Shown: piece after piece, positions 40,871 through 46,408 of the stretch
How the letters are laid out: every line of letters begins with the position of its first letter
Position numbering within the stretch: the stretch's first letter is position 1
Assembly (NCBI GenBank): GCA_022592445.1
Contig: JABYQR010000340.1
Span: 1-46,408 of the forward strand
Origin: Cytidiella melzeri
Lineage: Eukaryota; Basidiomycota; Agaricomycetes; Polyporales; Irpicaceae
DNA: 46,408 nucleotides
Reading direction: 5' to 3'
The notes under the pieces: model-generated
The model's database searches: none
What the model saw: the letters and a program-made list of their open reading frames with translations, nothing else
What the model was told of the DNA's origin: nothing
Translations under genes and position numbers: made by a program

Positions 40871-42900
40871 ATGTTGGCGCCAAAAAAAACTATAGCGCTG
40901 AGAATTTTCACAGTTGAATATATCGGGATCCTGATCTTACCGCGGTACAGTTTTACAGTGCACCGAGTCGATAGCATCGTGTACCGCGCACACACCGTCA
41001 TGTACGCACTCTTTGAAGAGATTACACACCTACTGTCCTCCCACAACCTCAGTATATCAAAATTGATACTGAGTGCCTTATCTCTAGAGGCCTCATACCA
41101 CCCATTAGTACAAGATCTACTTGCTTCATCGGAGGATCTGTTATCAGCTCTCGCGCGAAACTTGCAAACCTCTCACAACACGAGCCGCTGGATCCACCGC
41201 AAAGCCACGGAGATGATAGACGAGGAGATAGATGACCTTGCATCTCATGACAGAGGGTGGCATTTCATTGCAGGACATGCCGAGCCGTATCAGCTGCAAG
41301 AGTTTGATCTTGTGGATTTGGCTCAAGAGATGCAAGTCACAGCACCACATCTATGGGCCATGTTGGATGTGATGTTTGTTGAATATAGTTTGGACGCGCA
41401 CTCCGTCGTTTGTATATTATTTCCTTTTTCGTCTTGATGCTTCCATCTTCCCCTAACGCACGGACGTCGACAATATATATACGAACTGTCTCCGTATCGA
41501 AGCACCTCAGAGCTTTCGACCATACTCTGAGGTGTAAGTGTATTCATTTACTTTGTAGTTGTACTGTACTGATTCTTTGTAAAGTATTGACACTAGGTGT
41601 CATAGGTAAATACAGAGCTTTCGACCATACTCTGAGGTTATTGACACTAGGTGTCATAGGTCGAGTACGTGGCATCCGATAGGTATATCAGAGCCGGCGC
41701 TTGCGTAGTGCCCTGCGTACAAGAAAGTTCCTCGTGAGGACTTCTTTAATGTTGAGGGGGGCCACAGGAGGGTCTGATCAGGATGAGGAGACAGACGATG
41801 AGCTGTTCGAGCTGACTGGAAATGATCTTGGCAACGTGCAGGCTACCAATGGTAGTAGGAAGCGGAAACGTTTCACGACAAACTTGGTAAAGCGGCAACA
41901 GGCAGCCACTCTGAGTGTATGTGTTTATTTCATACAGCTTGTTTTACCTCTACGTGATCTCATGGCCTATGGAAGAAAAAGGTCATAGTCAGCAGTATAA
42001 TCATGCAAGGGCGCAATCAGAAGTCCAACTGGTTACAGAGTATGTGTGGGATATTTTTACATGCCATGCACGCCCCCCAGAAACTCGTCGACTTGCTTGC
42101 TCATATGGGAATCTCCATCGCGCAACCCACCATATACCGATCACTAGATTCACTTGGAAAACACATCCTTGCAGATGCGCAGAAGGTGGCGGCAACTCTC
42201 ATCGCGGCGTATACATATGATAACCTGGACATCGAGTTCAAACCGTCAGTGCCAACAATTGAGAGAGCAGGTGAAACATTAAAGCACTTCACTACATCAA
42301 TGGTGTTTCCCCTTCTGCATGGTACAACTGCAGACGATCTTTGCTGCTCGCAATACCTATGGGAACGATCACAATTGAATATCCATGCACCACGGTATCT
42401 CATTCCACCAAAGCCTACCTGGCTTGACTTGATGCGTATTCATCCCAATACACTACTTGTCGACGAAAACATGATGACCGTCCGTGACCGTTTCAATGCG
42501 TGGAAATTCCTCTACAATCTCTGCCATTACGGTCCCGAGGAATTTCGGAAACATACCTCCGAGATAGGCAAACCAGAGTCTGTCGAGAAAATTCCTTTAG
42601 CAAAGACACCTATTCTTCCACTACGGGCAACGATGGATAATAACTCACAAGTGGCAGGTAACATCAGTGCCTTGACTCACATTCTGAGTCAGGTTGGTGT
42701 TGGTGATCCTCGAGTGGTGCATGTGGATTCCGGTGGAAATCAGGCAGATATCGACATCTCTGAGCACGTCGTACTGTTCTATGGCGACCTAGGAACTGGC
42801 AAGAAGATAGAGGCCTCTCTCAAAAGACGCTCAATCGAAGGTACTCCGTGGCTTTGTCTACAGTTTAACAAAGTGGAATATGTGTGCGAGGGGTAGAGGC
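40871..42900 (+). pseudogene. DUF6589 protein gene, broken by two insertions
   Basis: Pieces: an open first exon to 41376 (preferred ATG 41000, MYALFEEITHLL; an in-frame ATG also at 40871), 41754-41916, an intron 41917-41975 and 41976 onward. I recognise the DUF6589 core: NWLQSMCGIFLHA, AHMGISIAQPTIYRSLDSLG, AYTYDNLDIEFK, NISALTHILSQVGVGDPRVV, VVLFYGDLGTGKKIEASLKR and SIEGTPWLCLQF. The family is multi-copy in basidiomycetes. Its role is unknown, and mobile-element origin is often suspected. A 372-bp insertion splits the N-terminal part. A TAG at 42892-42894 and then a Copia LTR at 42901 end it, so the rest should lie beyond the Copia element, right of the window. Confidence 0.75.
41377..41748. 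mobile_element. 372-bp insertion of unknown type with 5-bp target duplication
   Basis: Flanked by ATGTT at 41372-41376 and 41749-41753. Removing the insert with one ATGTT joins the DUF6589 frames exactly (GAT GTG ATG TTG AGG GGG). The left end TGTTGAATATAG looks like a Copia-type LTR start. The right end is CTTCTTTA, without the usual CA. Inside are AT-rich TATA-like DNA (41472-41480), two kinds of hairpin motif each present twice (41505-41532 and 41613-41637; 41588-41602 and 41642-41656), and TATCAGAGCC at 41686-41695, which resembles the initiator-Met tRNA primer site of Copia elements. It may be a solo LTR plus leader, a miniature LTR element or another short element. Confidence 0.6.
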
Positions 42901-43395
42901 TGTTAAGCTTCGAAGATGAGTCTTATTATTCTTGCTGCTTCAGCAGCTCTGCTTATATACATGTCTGTATCTACTTATGTAAGCGACTACTATACATGTC
43001 TACTTCAGCTATTCTACTGTACTACTAAGTGCATGACTCATGCATGACTCATTGTATGACTAGGTTCAGCACTTGTACCAGAGGCGTACATAATGAGTAA
43101 ATGACTCATGCTAGTACTTGTCCTCAGATGTATGCTTTAGGCATCCTCTGGAGTCATATGTGCTTTCCATGTCATTTCCTATGCTACTAGAACACAGGCG
43201 TACATATATGACTAGTACTACTACAACCCATATCTGTACGTCTCAGCTAATGTGATGGTTACTACTAGAGTTTCCATATACGGCTGCATAATTCCCATAC
43301 TAAGACTGTGGGAACTCTGCTACCTAAAGCGTCCTTATAATAAGGCGTGGGAAACTACATATCATATCATATTATTATATTATATAGTTTTAACA
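42901..43395 (-). repeat. 3' LTR of the Copia element
   Basis: 495 bp with short inverted ends TGTTAA and TTAACA. On the minus strand a TATA box TATATAAG lies at 42959-42952. Upstream of it are three exact TGACTCA words (43034-43040, 43045-43051 and 43102-43108), candidate bZIP enhancer sites. The right border is fixed by the adjoining polypurine tract. Confidence 0.85.
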
Positions 43396-43404
43396 CTCCC
43401 ACTT
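43396..43404 (-). other. Polypurine tract
   Basis: AAGTGGGAG read on the minus strand, directly before the LTR. This is the usual plus-strand DNA primer of Copia elements. Confidence 0.75.
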
Positions 43405-43414
43405 AACCGTTACA

Positions 43415-46408
43415 TTAGTGAGTGTTTAGATCAATTAGACCTAATCTCCCACTGAAGTATGATTGCTTCTGAAATGCCAATGACTTTGTCATGATATCAG
43501 CAATCTGTTCTTCAGTTGGAACAGCATATAGTTCGGCATTCTTATTTTCGACAAACTCTCTAACATAATGATATCGAATGTCAATATGCTTTGAGCGTGA
43601 CTCTATCTTTGGATTCTTGGTGAAGTAAATAGCACCATGATTATCACAGCATAGAATTGTAGGCTCTTGCTGTTTTAAATCCAATTCTTTGAGCACGGTG
43701 CGCAACCAATAACATTGCTTGGAAGTTTCGCACAAGGCCATGTATTCTGATTCCATTGATGATAGAGCAACGGTTTTCTGCTTTTTAGAAGTCCAGGAAA
43801 TTGCTCCTTCAGCCAAAAGAAATACATATCCTGTTGTCGAATGTCTGTCATCTTTATTCTCAGCCCAGTCTGCATCCGAATAACCAATAATACCAGCATT
43901 ACTTGATCCATTATACTTGATCGCATAGGACTGCGTTCCAAGCAAATATCTCAGTATATATTTAGCTGATTTATAATGGTGGTCAGTTGGATTTGACATG
44001 TACTGTGAAAGACGTATGACTGCATATGAAATGTCTGGTCTAGTACCAATCATAACATATATAAGCGTGCCAATCAACGCTTGATACTGTCTCAGTAAAC
44101 CAGAATCTGCTTTGTAGTCAGAATCTGCCTTCTGTAGTACAGCACCTGAAGGTAATGGTGTCCGAGCAGGATTAGCATTTGCCATATTAAATTGTTTTAA
44201 AGCCTCTTGAATATACGACTCTTGGTCAAGTAGAATCGTTTTAGCTTTACGATCTCTCTGCACACGCATGCCTAGAATAAGCTTAGCTTCTCCTAAGTCA
44301 CGCATCTCATAGCGATCCATAAGATTTTTCTTAAGTGCAGACATAGCAAGTTTACTATTTCCTATCGGAAATATATCGTCAACATATAGAATGAGAATTA
44401 AATTCCCCCCTTGTTGCCGATACACGTAAACACCAGCATCTGAATGAATCCGGTCAAAGCCTAATTCTATCAGAGTGTTATGAATTTTGATATTCCATGT
44501 TCGTGAAGCTTGTTTAAGTCCATAAATGGCTTTTTTAAGCAAACAAACATGGTTCTCCGTTCCCTTCTCCACGAAACCTTCTGGTTGTTCCATATAGATT
44601 TCTTCATCCAGTTCGCCGTAAAGGAAAGCTGTTTTCACATCCAATGCCTCGATTTCCCAATCTTCGAGTGCAGCTATAGCTAGTAGCATGCGTATGGATT
44701 CAAAACGTGCAACTGGTGAGAAAGTTTCTTGATAATCAATTCCTTCAACTTGGGTGAATCCTTTTGCAACAAGACGCGCTTTATATCGACCATCAGACTT
44801 TATGGTGAAGACCCATTTGCATTTCACAATTTTGCGTGATGCGTCTGGTCGTCGTACAAGCGTACAAGTTTTATTCTTCATTTGAGAATCAATTTTGTCT
44901 TGTGCAGCAGCAAACCATTGATCCCGATCATCTCTTTTCATTGCCTGCTTCCACGTCTGTGGATATTCATTGATTGAATAAGCAGTAATTGAATTAAGAG
45001 TCTTGTCATCAATTTCTGCAGAATCATCATCATCAGTTAAGCCTCCTGATAGAGTTTGATGTTCTGGACCCGGTTCAACGGAAGGTGATCTCGAGGGTTG
45101 ACGTGATGACGTTCCTGATCGCAAAGGTATCCGTAATCTGGATGGCCCTGCAATCGGAGATCTCGCGCGTGTTCTCGAGTTCCATTCAGCTCTCAAACGA
45201 AGCTCATTTTGTTCTTCCTTTTTGTCCTTAGCCACTTGCTTTTCTAAAGCTTTCTGCATATCCACCGGCCGCATGGAAAGTTTAGGATTTTTTCCAGCAG
45301 TTGAACGTTTGTTCTGGTTGATAGGTGGTGGCAAAGGTGGTTTAGGCTTAGGTCCTCGTTTGATTTGTGGTTGTGGTTCTTTGTCAAGAACCGGAGCTGA
45401 AGGGAATTGCTGCTGTTGTCGAGAAGGATGAGTAGGTGCTTGGTGCTCTGGATGATCATCATCTCCATCATCAGAATCTTGGTGACCTTGTTCATCATTC
45501 TCTTCAAAAGGAGAAAAATTATCGTGTGGAGGAACAGTGTTATTATCACTGTTATCGCCGACTAAAGGTTGTTTGGAAGGAGTAATATCTTTACGATACG
45601 GGAAATGAGTCTCGTCAAATACTGCATCGCGAGCAATGACGATTCGCTGTTTATCCCAGAACCAGTAACCTTTTACACCCGGTTCATATCCAACGAATAT
45701 CATAGGAGTTGCTTTTGGTGACAACTTGTTCTGACGACTCTTGATCGGTACGTGGACGTATGCACGACATCCAAATACACGAAGCATTGAGATATCTGGT
45801 TTTATACCCAGAAAACTCTCTATAGGTGTCTGCCAGTTTAATCGTACATTAGGTAGACGGTTATTTAAATATACTGCTGCTTCGCAAGTAAGCTTCCAGA
45901 AACCATTTGATAACCCAGCTTGCTGACGCAATGCTTCGGCTTTATATTTTATGGTCTGTTGCCATCGCTCAGCTCTACCATTTTGTTGTGGAGTATACGG
46001 TACAGACATTTGTAGTTCTATTCCGTGTTCCTTCAGATAATCCTTGAACTCATTATTAATGAACTCTGTTCCACCATCACATCTGAACTTCTTCATCTTC
46101 TTTCCTGTTTGGTTTTCGGCCCATGACTTATATTCTTTGAATCTTGTGAACGCTTCATCTTTGTGCTTGAGATAATAGAGCATCCCATGACTAGAAGCAT
46201 CATCAAGACAAGTCATACCGTATTTGTAACCATCAATAGAAGTTGTAGAATATTCAATGAGATCGGAATGAGTTAATTCAAGGACTTCTGTAGCTCTCGA
46301 CATAGATGGTGGAAAGGTTGTCTCTTTCCTTTTCCAACTTGACATCCGTGACAAGGAGAAATTGTCGATGGAATAGGAATCTTTTCTTTTAATCCCTTTG
46401 TTCCTTTG
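43415..46408 (-). CDS. Copia pol polyprotein: integrase, reverse transcriptase, RNase H (partial)
   Basis: About 980 codons open to TAA at 43417-43415. The integrase core has HSDLIEY, TCLDDASSHG and DGGTEF with PYTPQQNGRAER (D,D,E catalytic set). Then come the Copia marks FGCRAYVHVP and MIFVGYEPGVKGYWFWD, and a Pro/Gln-rich linker. The RT starts at WKQAMKRDD, with CKWVFTIK, YKARLVAKGFTQ, DVKTAFLYGEL and active-site LYVDD. RNase H has GYSDADWAENKDDRHSTTGY, SSMESEYMAL and KHIDIRYHYVRE. The integrase zinc-binding CHGCQVGKGKR (about 46318-46350) lies in another frame, so a one-base indel has occurred near 46315-46330. The product inserts and copies the element. Confidence 0.88.
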   Translation of the reverse strand, partial: QRNKGIKRKDSYSIDNFSLSRMSSWKRKETTFPPSMSRATEVLELTHSDLIEYSTTSIDGYKYGMTCLDDASSHGMLYYLKHKDEAFTRFKEYKSWAENQTGKKMKKFRCDGGTEFINNEFKDYLKEHGIELQMSVPYTPQQNGRAERWQQTIKYKAEALRQQAGLSNGFWKLTCEAAVYLNNRLPNVRLNWQTPIESFLGIKPDISMLRVFGCRAYVHVPIKSRQNKLSPKATPMIFVGYEPGVKGYWFWDKQRIVIARDAVFDETHFPYRKDITPSKQPLVGDNSDNNTVPPHDNFSPFEENDEQGHQDSDDGDDDHPEHQAPTHPSRQQQQFPSAPVLDKEPQPQIKRGPKPKPPLPPPINQNKRSTAGKNPKLSMRPVDMQKALEKQVAKDKKEEQNELRLRAEWNSRTRARSPIAGPSRLRIPLRSGTSSRQPSRSPSVEPGPEHQTLSGGLTDDDDSAEIDDKTLNSITAYSINEYPQTWKQAMKRDDRDQWFAAAQDKIDSQMKNKTCTLVRRPDASRKIVKCKWVFTIKSDGRYKARLVAKGFTQVEGIDYQETFSPVARFESIRMLLAIAALEDWEIEALDVKTAFLYGELDEEIYMEQPEGFVEKGTENHVCLLKKAIYGLKQASRTWNIKIHNTLIELGFDRIHSDAGVYVYRQQGGNLILILYVDDIFPIGNSKLAMSALKKNLMDRYEMRDLGEAKLILGMRVQRDRKAKTILLDQESYIQEALKQFNMANANPARTPLPSGAVLQKADSDYKADSGLLRQYQALIGTLIYVMIGTRPDISYAVIRLSQYMSNPTDHHYKSAKYILRYLLGTQSYAIKYNGSSNAGIIGYSDADWAENKDDRHSTTGYVFLLAEGAISWTSKKQKTVALSSMESEYMALCETSKQCYWLRTVLKELDLKQQEPTILCCDNHGAIYFTKNPKIESRSKHIDIRYHYVREFVENKNAELYAVPTEEQIADIMTKSLAFQKQSYFSGRLGLIDLNTH

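Larger units (their letters stand above)
42901..46408 (-). mobile_element. Ty1/Copia LTR retrotransposon, 3' part
   Basis: Minus-strand element entering from the right edge: the pol frame, a polypurine tract and the 3' LTR. The domain order integrase-RT-RNase H defines Copia. Its 5' LTR, gag and protease lie outside the window. It is inserted in the DUF6589 gene. The target duplication should be GAGGC (42896-42900) and can be tested at the far end. The pol frame is long and open, so the copy is fairly young, with one frameshift near the window edge. Confidence 0.9.

Noticed and set aside
1..46408. tRNA or rRNA genes
   Set aside because: No cloverleaf or GGTTCGAATCC-type B box found by eye on either strand. 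A covariance-model scan would be decisive.

Overview
This window looks like nuclear DNA of a mushroom-forming basidiomycete (Agaricomycetes). Genes are cut by many short introns of about 50-70 nt with fungal GT-AG or occasional GC-AG borders. The gene families (GH131 glucanase, clustered 2OG-Fe(II) oxygenases, F-box paralogs, secreted GH20 hexosaminidases, DUF6589) and the resident LINE and Copia retrotransposons also point there. No species can be named from sequence alone. Exon models were built by hand from splice motifs, reading phase and paralog comparison. Family names come from recall of conserved motifs, not from searches.

Left half, 1-25067 (genic). The 3' end of a GH131 glucanase gene is followed by three intact genes and one pseudogene of a single 2OG-Fe(II) dioxygenase family (991-8923). 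These share three-exon structure, and some share promoter blocks. A small DUF202 membrane protein gene converges on the last copy. Next come three F-box-like paralogs: one ends at a nonsense codon, one is badly decayed and one is intact. Two secreted beta-N-acetylhexosaminidase genes sit tail to tail (14157-19073). Then come an Ent3/epsin-type ENTH clathrin adaptor gene and, divergent from it, a long serine-rich protein gene with two C-terminal membrane helices.

Right half, 25068-46408 (mobile-element territory). Two non-LTR retrotransposons lie tail to tail, each with perfect target-site duplications. The first (25638-27784) has only a gag-like ORF1 and a poly(A) tail. The second (27832-35309) is essentially full length, with ORF1 and an endonuclease/RT/RNase H ORF2 carrying one frameshift in a G8 run. 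After these come a Ser/Thr-rich ORF, an LTR-like region with a tandem GCGC-containing array, and relics of a transposon-associated gene. A pseudogene of the RNA-binding protein VTS1 follows. Last is a DUF6589 gene broken twice: by a 372-bp insertion whose removal restores the reading frame exactly, and by a Copia element whose 495-bp LTR starts at 42901 and which runs off the window.

The genic half is built from small local families growing by tandem or inverted duplication and then decaying. The right half is a layered insertion site. The best candidates for something undescribed are the gag-only non-autonomous LINE, the 372-bp element with duplicated palindromes, and a possible conserved in-frame retained intron in both hexosaminidase genes.
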